A stretch of 64,000 nt of DNA from Trichostrongylus colubriformis (lineage: Eukaryota > Nematoda > Chromadorea > Rhabditida > Trichostrongylidae), in the NCBI GenBank assembly GCA_963978905.1, contig OZ022257.1, positions 33,300,685 through 33,364,684 of the forward strand. The letters are read 5' to 3'. A model generated the notes under the pieces. That model made no database searches, was not told where the DNA came from, and saw only the letters and a program-made list of their open reading frames with translations. Each line of letters begins with the position of its first letter. Position 1 is the first letter of the stretch. This document shows positions 10,951 through 22,440 of the stretch, one piece after another. A program made the position numbers and the translations under genes.

Positions 10951-12270
10951 AAATTTTATTCTGGATGGTGCTCAGAGCTGCGAGAAATAGTTTCTGTGGG
11001 TATCAGCTAACATAAGACCACATTAGTAATGTAACACCTTCAAAAAGGGAATGGTGCTTGAATGCGAAACAAGTCATTCCACGAAGGTCTGAATTAACAA
11101 AACAGCTGATATGGCAATGAGAGGGGGCACATTATCAAAAGTTGCACGCTTAGGATATTGTTCATAGTTTGATGTTCATGCGATCACGCGATCGTGTGTA
11201 TCGCTTTATCAAAACGTATCATTTTCACTCCGCCTTAATCGTGCAGCCGCTTGAATCGCTAAGTTTAAATACAGCCCAAAGTTTTGTTAAGATTTCGCGG
11301 TTCTCAATATTCAGGCGGAAGTGAAAAGATCGATCAGGTGATTCAGGCAATCGCACGATTCACCGATGTAGGCGTACCATTCACCTGATCGATACACATC
11401 TTGTCCTTTCCGTCTGAACGCACGATCGTCTGAATCGCGAATTCTGAAGAGCTAACAAGGAGATGATACCGGGTCCAGGTGGGATTCTCTGAATAGAGTT
11501 ATGGAGGTTTTATTTCTTCTAACAAACACTACTATCACATGGTATGTCCGCGGGCCCGTGGGACAGGAGGCCGGCGTTTTCGTGCAGAATCAGTGTGATT
11601 TTCGTGTTCAGTAGATGGAATTGCCGTACGAACAAGTTCTTAGCCAAATCGAGGTTTGGTCAAGCTTCGGGAAAAATCACGGGCTATAGGGTGTTAACAC
11701 ATTGAATAGAGGAAAAGTCGTTGACCTCCACCGAGCAGATGCACGAAAATCGTAATCGTTTCACGTAACAACTCCAGTTCGCGCGTTACGGGAAACTGCT
11801 CATATTAACAAGCTGAATCGCAGTTCTCTGCGATCATGTAGACAGGGATAGCGGCGTACGCAGAAAACGAATATTATTCTTATTGTGCACGACAACATTT
11901 TTGGGAAGTTTCCCAAACATGAACTATAATGCCTCATGGAGAGAGAAAAAAAAGCGCCTTCGTGAGGATCTCATCCACGATCCCATACCACGCGAATCAC
12001 CACACTACGCGGCTACCTGGGCTATGCTGCTACTGGAATGCACAGAACTTCCTTATCATTTATCTGCGACGTGAGCGAGGAACACGCTTATATGTGTGGA
12101 ACCAGTACATTCAGAGAAACCTCCACGGCTCCCTTCGGAGAATCGCTTTCCAGATTGTGGAAGCAGATTCAAGATTGTTGTCGATGGTTCTTGTATTATT
12201 GCAGATGGCCAATACCTGGTATCCTTCCCCTTGTAGGCATTTTTGAGGGATTTTCGAGGGGTCAGCTGTA
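10951..12270. other. No firm gene; overlapping open frames 11883-12260
   Basis: 10951-11880 shows nothing recognisable apart from several CGATCGTG/TGATCG words near 11180-11430. At 11883-12260 three overlapping plus-strand frames are open. The one at 12038 encodes a cysteine- and tryptophan-containing stretch (DCCRWFLYYCRWPIPG) and could be an exon, but it runs directly into the MITE at 12271 and has no clear splice sites. Confidence 0.4.
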
Positions 12271-12830
12271 CAGAGATGCTGAAAAACGTAACCTTTTATA
12301 TTCCACTTTCAACGCATATTAGTCGAGCTTCAGTAGATTCTGACGAGGTACAGCCATTCCCAAATTCAAGAACATACCTCAAGCTATCGTTGCACTCCGT
12401 AACAGCCTTCTGCACGAGCGGGAGCTTCTTTCGAGTGAACACGATGTGTCACCGAAACTTGGCAAAATACGATATTCGTCGCCTTCGCTCACACACTTGC
12501 TAAGTCTGAATACCTGAGAGGATTGAGCAGAAAGAGCTTTATGGCTTCCGTGAACCGGAGAGTCAGTCCTTAGAAAAGCTCCCAAAAAAGAACCAACACG
12601 GAAGGTGGCTCTGCTGTTTTAGGCAGATGTTGTTGCCGTGGGGGTTCTGAAGCCCGACTGAAGCTCTATATTTCCATGATGGTGAAAGTAGTGAAACACA
12701 GCTTGCTCCTGCTGCTGAAGGATCATTTAGGGTATAGTTCGCCCCAATGTTTTTATCTTTTCCACTAACCTTGTATTGTATACTCGGCGGATGCTAGCCG
12801 TGAGCAAGATCTCTTTTCTAGCACCCCCTG
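12271..12830 (+). mobile_element. TA-flanked MITE family E, copy 2
   Basis: This 560-bp element is homologous to the one at 20358-21101. It ends in TAGCACCCCCTG followed by TA, and begins after TA with a decayed CAGAGATGCTGAAAAA. The body shares AGCCTTCTGCACGAGC and the ACACGATGTGTCACC-like segment. TIRs of CAGGGGGTGC type with TA target duplications point to the Tc1/mariner superfamily. There is no coding capacity. Confidence 0.75.
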
Positions 12831-13330
12831 TATGTCAAGCGTATTTTGCCTAAGCCTCAGTGGAGCGGAAAGCTCATTTCTCCTTTTTGGCCTGGGTGGA
12901 AACAGCGTCCACAAGGGATGCTATTCAGCATTTGACAAAATATCGAAGCTTCATTATCATCGGAATTCTCTCAAAATCTAAAAATTAAAATCTAACAAAA
13001 GGAGATCTTTTTCAAATGATAACAGCAAAAAGCTTTACAGGAGTTTCTCATAAAGATTTTCACTGAGAATTGCAAACCTGAATGCAGTCGATTACCTGAA
13101 ATTCCACTGAGGTTCTCTTCGAATTCCAAACTTTCCCTTAAGTACGCTGTATCGCCAGCACAATCGGTATACAATCTCTAGATCTGGTATTTCTAAGAAT
13201 TCAATACTACGACGGCAGGTGTATTGACAGCTTATAAATACCGAGCCGCTCTGTTCTGTGCTAATTACTTGTGCTAATCTTGTTCCACGAAACAATACTT
13301 GATTAAAGGACCTGAACTGTTTCAATGATA
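12831..13330. other. No gene recognised
   Basis: Two overlapping short minus-strand frames without motifs. Nothing else seen. Confidence 0.6.
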
Positions 13331-14199
13331 TTAGGTCGTTTGAAAAGTTCGTGCCGTTTTTGCAATTTCGATTTCGGGAGATGATAACTCGGCTCAGAGT
13401 GCATCTTTTCTCACAGAATGAGCACCATTCGATTCGCTACACTCCTGGTAACATTATGCACACCTAAATATCTCAATTTGATGAAGAGAATTTATATTGC
13501 GCGAAATAAAGAAAGTCGTCTCCAAATCGCCATTCTTTCTAAACACACTGCTACCAAAGGAGCTGTCCAGATGTTTTGGGAAGTGGCTCTTACTTGGCGC
13601 TAGATCTGATAAACATGATGGACAAGTGAGAGCCTTACCCTGCAATTGCCCCAGTTAGTGAAAGACGATTTGGTGAAAATGTGCTCGCTCATGGCTGCTC
13701 TGAGGGGTCGCGCGGCACCCATTTTTGTTTTTCAAATCGAGGCTATTTGAGGTGGTCAACTAAGTTTGTTTGTTGAGCGCCAACAGTTTTAGATATTCTC
13801 TACAAGTATGGACGCTCATCGCTTTCTGCTGTTTCAGTTGAAGCGATTGATCAGTTAAAAATTCAAACAACTCGTTCTCACTTCTGCACTTCTGAGTCCA
13901 TCCAATGCTTCACCCCCTCCTCTTGCATTATTCTCATTTGTGGCCCTCTTCACTGGAACTCGGCTAAACAAGAACTCGTGAAGCGAAGTCATCCAATTTT
14001 CGCAGTGTTTTAAAATTCTCTAATAATTTTCTCTGATAATTTATCCCTAATAAATTCACAGAAAACATGGACCTAGAAAGAGCAACTTTCTGTCTATCTA
14101 GGGAGTACAACATATAATCCAATACGTGTTGTTGCGCTTTGAAATTTAAATTTATCTTATGAATTCGCAAAAACGGCACGAACTTTCCTAACGATCTAA
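13331..14199 (-). mobile_element. Decayed mariner (family C), copy 1
   Basis: The 869-bp element has inverted ends: TTAGGTCGTT...AAGTTCGTGCCG on the left, and the reverse complement of TTAGATCGTTAGGAAAGTTC on the right. TA target duplications lie at 13329-13330 and 14200-14201. The interior is 80-90% like 16285-17178. Minus-strand translation around 13454-13645 gives KHLDSSF...NGD, matching the C-terminal KHLDNFL...GD region of mariner transposases. The catalytic region is not open. It is a dead element. Confidence 0.8.
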
Positions 14200-15092
14200 T
14201 AGAATCACTTCTATGTTTGGAATAGTTCGTTGAAGTATGTTGATATGTTATCCACAAAAACAAGTCTCGTACTCAGCAAAAAGTCTTCAGTGAAAGTTAC
14301 TTTGGATTAAATTGCCTACCAAAATAACAAACATGAATCGGAAGCAGATTGTTTATTCCGTTGCACGGTGCGAAAAAAATAGAAGAAACAAATATTCACC
14401 CATTTGAAGTTTAAATTCATATAATTGCATCGTTGACCAGTGTTTTTCAGCACGTTCCAGAAACTAAATTAACTATGTAACCATAAAAATACAGTTATGT
14501 AGTTATAACTCTAGAAATACTACTTCAAAATGACACGTTTGAAGATGAGGCCACCCCCTGCTCTGCGGTTCACGTAACGAAACATGAATCAGTTTTCAGT
14601 TATGCATTCACTCCTGGCAAGCAGTTATGTAAATTCGTAAATAATAACGATTTCAAGGACCGTACCATCTATCACATACAGATTGCAGATAAATGGTTTA
14701 CTTTTTGATTACCAACTGTGTGGCACTATTGTCGAGCTGGCTGATTTCTGAACATAATTACTGCTACGCGAAGCGATGGTTGATGGTTGATTACGTTAAT
14801 TGGCAATCGGATACCATTTATTGCAACCAAAGCTCAAAATTTAAAAAAAATCGGACAGTCAGCTGATCATCGATCACACACACTTGGTTGTAGTGGTCCA
14901 CGATCACAACTCTCAGTAGCTCTCACGCCTTCCATGTAAAACTGAAAAAGTAGTACTTAGCTGGTGCAGCGTCTACAGAGCCCATTAGATAGTGAGGAAT
15001 GCCTGCTGCAATTCCTTGATTACCTTTTTCCGCAGTGTTAGTAATGTCGAGCCCTGAAGTTCATGTTAAACATCCTATAGAGTACGCAGTGG
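14200..15092. other. No gene recognised
   Basis: AT-rich sequence without open frames worth reporting and without a repeat copy elsewhere in the window. Confidence 0.6.
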
Positions 15093-15572
15093 ACTTAAAG
15101 GCACAGTTCACGATAATATGGAAATCTTGGTTCCATCCGCGAGTAGATAGGCCCTTCAACAACGGCGGAGCGTGTGCTATCGTGGCGACGCGAGAGTGAG
15201 TTCCAAACGTGAGAGAACCCGCAAATGAGATGGCGGCCAGCGTCTGAAGATGGCTCACACTCATTTTACGATTTCAGCAGGGCAGCAGTAGCATATACGT
15301 GTATGAAAGGCATGATATCGACTGCGATAAGAAACGATACGAAAAACTCTCTTCGTAAAAGCAACCTTATCAGATGACATTATAACGTGAAAATCTGTCC
15401 ATATGCTTGCTTCTAAGGTGCAAACTCGTCAAAGCCAGACGTCAAAAACACGTTACTTTAAGAGTTTTTGGAATCTCTTTGTTCTTTTCTTCACTTTTGT
15501 GTGCTTCATCACCTCAGAAACTCTATGGAGCGCGACGAGGTACGAAAATTATCGCGGATTGTGCCTTTAAGT
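15093..15572. mobile_element. MITE with ACTTAAAGGCAC terminal repeats
   Basis: Both ends of this 480-bp segment carry inverted ACTTAAAGGCACAGTTCACG (right end as its imperfect complement ending GTGCCTTTAAGT). A related partial copy lies at 33255-33500, sharing GAGTAGATAGGCCCTTC and ATGATGGCGGCCA-type sequence. No transposase is present. No clear target-site duplication was found, so the superfamily is open. Confidence 0.65.
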
Positions 15573-16284
15573 GAAGGCGTTTTTGTACAGCGTCCACGGT
15601 GGAAAGACGTACGCACGACGTGCATCAGTTCCTCCTATCCTACATTCTAGCTATTGTCTGCTACAGTAAAAAAAGTGAAAAATTACCTGTGTGCATCTCT
15701 TAAAGGTTTTTTTGGTAACTATGAAGCAACCGATCGAATAATTCTCAGGGTGCATTGTTTGGAGTATTCGACGAAGAACATAAGCAAAAAAGATCAATTC
15801 ACTTCGGATCCCACACGAGTACAACCTCATCTTTCTTTGCACCCACCTTTACAGATCTTAATCAAGCCGGTGTTTATCACTTTTCCATTCTATGGTGGCT
15901 CGATGAGGAGAAGATTGCATTCCTTCGAGCAGTTTGAACCGACGGTCGTGGTTTTTTGGCAGTAGTACCTGACTGATATGCTTTATCCAAAATATGTATT
16001 ACAGAGCTGAAACAGGGTTATACAGGTTAGCAAGCCAGGTGTGAAAGCGGACCATAATTTGTAGTCACTCTGTACTTCTTCGCTATAGCCACCCCAGTGC
16101 AGCCGACGAATATCACCGAGAACAACTGGAATTACCCTAAAATCCCATAGATAAGAGCGGTTTAGTTATAAAAAGTTATAAAAAAAAAATACTTAAAAAT
16201 TCTTAAAATCCGTGAAGAAATTATTAAAAATTAGCACTGGCAGGTTTCTCTCCAGCAGCAGTCACTCCCAATGCAACAATAAAA
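15573..16284. other. No gene recognised
   Basis: An open frame at 15654-15965 (plus, 103 codons) and antisense frames overlap. None has a motif or splice context. An A-rich stretch lies at 16180-16215. Confidence 0.5.
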
Positions 16285-17178
16285 TTAGATTTCTCATGGC
16301 CCGTTTTCGCAATATCAACTTCGGGAGATCATAACTCGGCTCAGATTGCATCTTTTCTCACAGAATAGGCACCATTTGATTCGCCACACTTTTGAAAATA
16401 TCATGGATATTTGCATACCTTATTCTGATGAAGGGCTGATGATTCATATAGCGCGAAATCAAAAAAAAGTCGTTTTCAAATCACCATTCTTTCCGAACAC
16501 ACTGCTGCTGAAGAAGCTGTCCAGATGTTTGGGAAAGTGGGGCATACTTAGCGCTAGATCTGGTGAATACGATAGATGAGTAATGGCTTCAGCCTGCAAC
16601 TGCTTCAGTTGCTTAAAAACATTTGTGGAAGAGCCGCTCGCGCATGGCTGCTCCGAGTGGTCGCGCGGCATCAATTTTTTGAAATTTTTTTCAAATCGAG
16701 ATACTTGAGTTGGTCAACTAAGTTTGTTAGTTGAAGACAATATTTGTGGATATCCCCTGCAAGTATGGGCGCTCATCGCTCTCTGCCGTTTTAGTTAAAG
16801 CGATTTGATCAATTAAAAATTCGAGCAACTCATTCTCATGTCTGCACTTTTGAAACCAAGCACAGAGTGTTCATTCCGAAGCTTCACCTGCTCCCCTTGC
16901 AGCACTCACATTTGTGGTGGGGGGGGGGTTGGGACTGGGTTTGGGACTCAGCTAAACAAGAACTCGTGAAGTGAAGTCATAAAAAAAAGTTCCATTTTCG
17001 CAGTACTTTGATATTTCACTAATAATTCGGAAACCTTGTGGCATTCCAAATAAAACATACAGTAATGAAAAGCAGGTTTTTGTCTATCTAAGGAGCGCAA
17101 TAGGTAAGCTGATTAACGTTGACGCGCTCTGAGATTTGAATTTATCGTGTGAACGGCCAGAACTTGCCTTACAACCTA
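16285..17178 (-). pseudogene. Decayed mariner (family C), copy 2
   Basis: Homologous throughout to 13331-14199 and in the same orientation. On the minus strand, 16459-16674 encodes LSYSPDLALSMPHFPKHLDS, which matches the YSPDLAPSDYHFFKHLD block that carries the third catalytic aspartate of mariner transposases. Here the S-D-Y-H part is damaged. The ends are TTAGATTT... on the left and the complement of TAGGTTGTAAGGCAAGTTC on the right. The rest of the transposase is not readable. Confidence 0.8.
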
Positions 17179-19830
17179 GCAAAAAATAGCAATACAAAAA
17201 GTATAGAAAACGGTAAGAATGAAGGTATAGTTGTAGGCTATTATTGAATAATCATGAGCACACAGCGCCAAAAAAACGTATACAAACGTCAGTTTTCATT
17301 TTCCAGCACAGACCGCTCTTATCTATGGGATTTTGGGGTACTACCTTTCTATACATGCATATGCGGCTGTGTAGGTACCGCAGTGGAGAAAGCATAAAAT
17401 GAAAAGTTGAGTCCCTTAGCAGAGTCTTCCTTTGTATCACTACAGAGGGCGCGGCAAAGGCCAAACTAGCCAGGTCGTGCTACTGGTGTTACGGGGGAGG
17501 GGCACAAGACAAAAGCTAACTCGCGCCCAATTTCTTCTCGTACGCGCGCGCTCCTTTATGCTTAGTTATAGTTACTTTACTAGAAACGAATAAATTAAGT
17601 TGTACGAGTATATGACGAGAAATTCGCTTCTATCAAACTAATCGGGTATTTGCGTAAGCTTAGGGGGAGGAAATTTCTTCTCCGTGGTTCAGGCTCACAT
17701 ATATGAATCGAGATAGTGAAAATTTTACAAGATGAAGGAAAAACATGAATCATCTGCCCTCTGTCACTACCTCACCTGTCTTCTCTTAGTCTTCAGATGC
17801 ATATTTTGAAATCAACCGCATATATGACTATTATAATAAGCTGAAGATTTTCGATTTTCACATTTCTGCTCCCCTCTCAGTTGATGAGCTATACTCAATA
17901 CGGACTTATGACACTATCAGGACACATCGGTCATCGCCCTGGAGATTACTTGTTTGGCTGCCTTCATCCTCTGCGATGCCGGTGGCAGGGCAGGGCTGCA
18001 TGTCTCTGCGTCTCCGCCTGAGCCACCCCGCCCCCTTGCCTGCGACGTCTCTGCACCTTCTCTTGCTATTTAGCCTCGCTGCCTGCGAATGCAGACACTC
18101 TCTGACGGCGTAAAGTATAAATGAAGCCTTAGCGTTACACCCCTCCGTGCTCTAACCATGGCGTAAGAGACGCATAGCACAGGGGAATCCCCCCCCCTCC
18201 GTATTTCCAGTAGCGCCGACAGGGGGAAAGGCCGATTCTGTAGTTACGCCCATTGTGTCGCAGTGGCCGCACACCGCGCGCGGCCACTTGCGCGGCAGAT
18301 GGCGATGGAGAGCTTAGGCATTGAGAGTTTATTGTTGTGGATGTCGTTTCGTGACGAAATCGTTCCTCTACACCAATCAGTATAACCGCAACGAGTGACA
18401 CGGCAGTTTTCTAAGCCAAATACTTTGGCCACAGTTGTTCTCATGAAAGTCAGTTCACGAAGGTTGATGACAGTTTCCTTTGTAGAACATTCGCCATTTC
18501 AAAACTTATACAGATATGAACAAGACAGAAGTGGGTAAAAACTAAAAGAAGACTGATTGTTAACAATGGTTTAGGCAGACGCTTCCAATGGAAGAACCTA
18601 TCCGCCTTCATAATCCTAGCATATATTTATAACCAGTTGGCGGCAGGGTCAAGCCTCCATGAGGAATCCTCAACGGGGGGGAGGTCGCATTTGGTAAGCT
18701 CGGGGGGTCGTAATCCCTCGGGGTCAGCTGTAATCAGACCAATGAAACCCCTGTGAGGGATGGAAAGAGTAATTGGGAAAATCATATAAAATTAAAATTT
18801 ACCATTTCAGGTTACATTACTCGTCTCCTCGGGAATCCTTCGTGGATGTGCGCTACGAATAAAATTGGGTTCAAATAAAGTCGGGGGGAGACGCAAAATT
18901 TTCACCGACGTCGAAGCTCCCCTCCCTCCCTAGGCTTAGGCTAAAGCAGATGAGGCCTATGCTATGACAGAAGCATTTTCATGTGGGGGGAGGGGATGTC
19001 AATTTTACTTTGGGAGGGAAAGGAGCTTTGACGTCGACGCAAAGTTGCGTCTACCCCGACTTGATTTGACTCTGAAATGGATTAGACGACGATGTTATTT
19101 TGTATTATTCATAAATATGAAAGGTTTATTTCATGTCATGTGTGTAAAAGGTGAATATCACGGTATGTCTATGTTATGATCGTTATCCGATAAAGCTGCA
19201 GACGAGAAAATCAAAGTTTTCGATTGCTCTAGATTCTCTTTCGATTGGCGAATGTCATTCGCGTCACGCCTTTTAGTTAATCCTTGCAGAGTCATGGAAT
19301 GGAAAGCATGCAGCTTGTAAGTGTAAAACTGGCTGCGGAGGGGCGGAACCTATTCTCCTTCGTTTTGTACTTTGGCGTCTGCCATTCCCACAGCAAAAAG
19401 CCTAATTGCACAAAGTAATTGAGTGAATGGGTTTGGCTCGTCTGTAAACACTTTATTCTCTTTACCATAGAGGTTTGGATTGCACCATGAAGAACTGCAA
19501 CGTGATTGGTTCACACAGTATGAACAGAGCGCGTCATCTATTCTGACGTCATAGCATGGATGAAAACGCATGAAACAATGGGATGAAAACGAGAAATTAG
19601 CTGATATGGACTTCTTCCATATCATACTACGATCGCAAATACGTAATCTCGTGTTAGCAGCCACTATACAAACCGCAAAAACGTTTGTATTCATTGAGAA
19701 TGTGGATGAAATCCTCATGCATGGCGCAGTGAATCGATTTTTGGGAAGATTCGTGGGAAGATCTCACAAATTCGGCGAAAAAAAGCCTTTTTCATCACCC
19801 TTCCCTCACATTAACTTTCTTCGTTTTGAA
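17179..19830. other. No gene recognised; GC-rich and C-tract repeats
   Basis: 17985-18130 is a C- and GC-rich segment related to 33840-33980 and 34690-34800 (shared GAGCCACCCCGCC..., TGCCTGCG words). 18655-18740 holds GAGGAATCCTCAACGGGGGG with a GGTCGCATTTGG segment, the inverted form of the GCGACCCCCC repeats at 29000, 33540 and 56470. Open frames at 19350-19718 (minus, 122 codons, several cysteines) and 19570-19842 (plus) overlap on opposite strands. Neither is recognised. Confidence 0.5.
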
Positions 19831-19837
19831 GATATGG

Positions 19838-20158
19838 TATAGCTCAGGTAGTCATTCGAAAGCGACAACCTAGTAGACCCTGCTTCACCAAAACGAACTC
19901 ATATGGTTAAGTTTGAAGGAAGTTATGGCCATTTCCGTGAAACACTTCGGAATTTTGCTCATCAAATCCTCATCACCCATCCCTCAAAATAACTTCCTTC
20001 ATTTGAAGATATGGTACAGCTCAGGTAGTCATTCGAAAGCGAAAACCTAGTAGACCCTGCTTCACTAAAACGAACTCATATGGTTAAGTTTGAAGGAAGT
20101 TATGGCCATTTCCGTGAAACACTTCAAAATTTTGCTCATCAAATCCTCATCAGGATAG
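19838..20158. repeat. Two-unit tandem duplication, ~177-bp period
   Basis: TATGGTATAGCTCAGGTAGT... at 19834 is repeated at about 20010 with only a few differences across about 150 bp, ending in both cases at GCTCATCAAATCCTCATCA. It is a recent local duplication, and no coding frame is preserved. Confidence 0.9.
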
Positions 20159-20247
20159 TACGGGGAAGATAACGCGCTCCAACGCGTCGCCGCGTCGCAC
20201 GTCGCCTGAAACGAAAAATGAGTTTCAGGAATTACTACTAACAGGTT

Positions 20248-20357
20248 AACAAGAGTTACTGATTTTTCGGAAAAATCAGTAACTCTTGTTTTCTTCGAGG
20301 CGGGTCTAGGCGATCCAGGAATATGGTAGAAGGTTCTTCAAGTTCTAACAAAATATA
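20248..20357 (+). mobile_element. Mariner family B end fragment with snapback hairpin
   Basis: 20270-20357 matches the 5' part of the mariner at 36679-37565 (TCTTGTTTTCTTCGAGG...GGTCTAGGCGATCCAGGAA). The terminal bases are missing and replaced by a perfect 21-bp inverted copy (20248-20268 against 20270-20290), giving a hairpin with a one-base loop. The fragment is cut on its right by the MITE at 20358. Confidence 0.75.
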
Positions 20358-21101
20358 CAGGGGGTGCCAAAAAAAAGTAATTTTGTCTCCCCCACTTTCA
20401 CCCCACTTTAGCCAAACTACAGCAAATTCCAAAGAGGTATTTTCATCCCCAGATTCAAGAGCAGACCTCACTCTATCACTATACCCCGTGGCAGCCTTCT
20501 GCACGAGCAGGAACGGGAGCGAGGAAAGAGTGAACAAGATGTGTCACCTCAAGTGAGCAAAATCCGAAATTTCGTCGCCCTCGTTCGCAACCTTGCTGAG
20601 GTCCGTTCACTCTGGATATCTAAGGTCATTCATACTGGGTGGTGTTCTTTAGGATCCCGTTTTTTCCGGGTTCCCAGCGCCCTTCGTTTCCAAGAGCCAA
20701 AACGTGCACTTACCACTGAAACCCCTCCGGAGGCGGATTTGAGACGTGAAAATGATACTTCGGATCATAGCAGCCTTGTCCAAGCAGCAGGAGCTCTGGA
20801 ACTTCCACGAACCGAAGGGCCAATCCTTAGAAAACTTCCCACAAAAGACCTACCACGGAGCCTGGCTTCATTGTTTTGAGCGGACCTTGATACTGTAGGT
20901 ACTCCGAAGCCTGACTGCTCCGAATGAAAGCTTCATATTTTTATAAAGGTGAACGTATGGAGCCACAGCTTGTTCCTGCTTTTAGAGGAACATTTCGGGG
21001 ATGTTTTGCCCCAGTACTTTTATCTCTTTCGTTTCCCTAAAATTTGTATAATTGGCAGATGTGAGCCGTGGGCAAAATTACTTTTTTTTTGGCACCCCCT
21101 G
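20358..21101 (+). mobile_element. TA-flanked MITE family E, copy 1 (best preserved)
   Basis: This 744-bp element has near-perfect inverted ends: CAGGGGGTGCCAAAAAAAAG on the left and the complement of CAGGGGGTGCC-A8-GTAATTTTG on the right. TA duplications are present (20356-20357 and 21102-21103). It inserted into the mariner fragment to its left. It has no transposase and is probably mobilised by a Tc1/mariner enzyme. Other copies are 12271-12830 and about 52430-53108 (opposite orientation). Confidence 0.9.
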
Positions 21102-22440
21102 TATATCAGGAGGATAGCATTACGTGGTTCATCGTGGTTTATAACGTGGTTTTTTAAAGAAATATCCAAACCGAGAGCCTAATTGTGAAAAGCAGCGCTT
21201 GAAATGCACTACACCAACACCAGATTAATTTTGGATCATTATAAATGCAAAAATGGTACTTGGAGGATAACAATCGAGATATACGTGGTGGTGAGAGGAA
21301 GGAGATCGCAAGACTGTACAGGTGATCGCTGGAGTGACAACGTCACAAAGAGATACGTAGAAGTATTTGTACAAATGCTTTACATAAGATTGGAGCGACT
21401 TCAATGTCAACAAAGTCCTGTGATATTAAAGGAAAAATAAGGTATATTTGCAAAAGATTTTCAGAGATTAATTAACATACATGGTAAATAGCATACATAT
21501 CAAAATATCTCCGACAAATACTTGGCCTAGGAAGGAACCAGTGCACCCTCCTCCGAAAAAACTGACAGACTTGTAACAAATTCAAAAATTGGGACGTGCA
21601 CTTTGCATGAAATACCCTACCCATGTGCGGAAATTTTTTTCAAAAAAAAGTTCGGAGCGCATGGGTTTCTATAGGAGGGGAGAATTTGGTCATGTACTTC
21701 ATTCACGTATCCAGTGTACGTTTCTGATGTAAGTATTTTTTCACGATAATAAGAAAAAAGCATTTGCAGTGAGTTTGAAGGCACTAGTGGGGGTAAGGGA
21801 AAACTGAGATCATGGAGTACATGCCCTCTGAAAAGAAACCGTCTTCTTTGGAAGAGGTCATATGTGGCGAAAATAGCATTGAAAGAACGCGCCATGGGGT
21901 CTTATGGCGACCGCGCAGAACGGCATGTCGTGCTGCGCTCCTGCGGCCGGGCGAGTCGCCGGGAAGGGGCGGGAAAATGATAGCGGCTGGCTGATTCAGC
22001 CTCTGGACTGTCTGCAGTCCACGCCGGCTAAAGACGCAGAGAGACGCGAGAGAAAAGGAGATTTTCGGGTCCTTAATCGTTTTTTCGCACTTTTATGTCA
22101 TATATTGCTGAGCACCTCTACCTTCACAATCCCCCAATTTGCCAAATTCACCCATCCCGGTGTCTTTAAGTCAGATAAGTCAGAAATACCTGTACAGCTA
22201 CGATGAAGAACGAGTTGATGATGAAGACCACGATCTGGCCACAAATTAGTATCTGAAATTTGTGTTTACGTTCCGATCTTTTAAAATACTAACAATAAGA
22301 AAAGAGATGATTAATACCACGAATTACTCTTTATCTTTCCCTTTCCCAAACACACTGTTGACCGGATTTCTATTGAATGTACTCAGTTATCGAATGGTAA
22401 TATTTTTATTGAATCCGAATACTAATATTGAGATACTGAA
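21102..22440. other. No gene recognised
   Basis: Short frames on both strands (for example 21617-21895 minus and 21904-22206 plus) lack motifs. No repeat partner was identified in the window. Confidence 0.55.

Noticed and set aside
19350..19842. Opposing 122- and 90-codon frames as a transposase
   Set aside because: I could not find catalytic motifs or terminal repeats around them.
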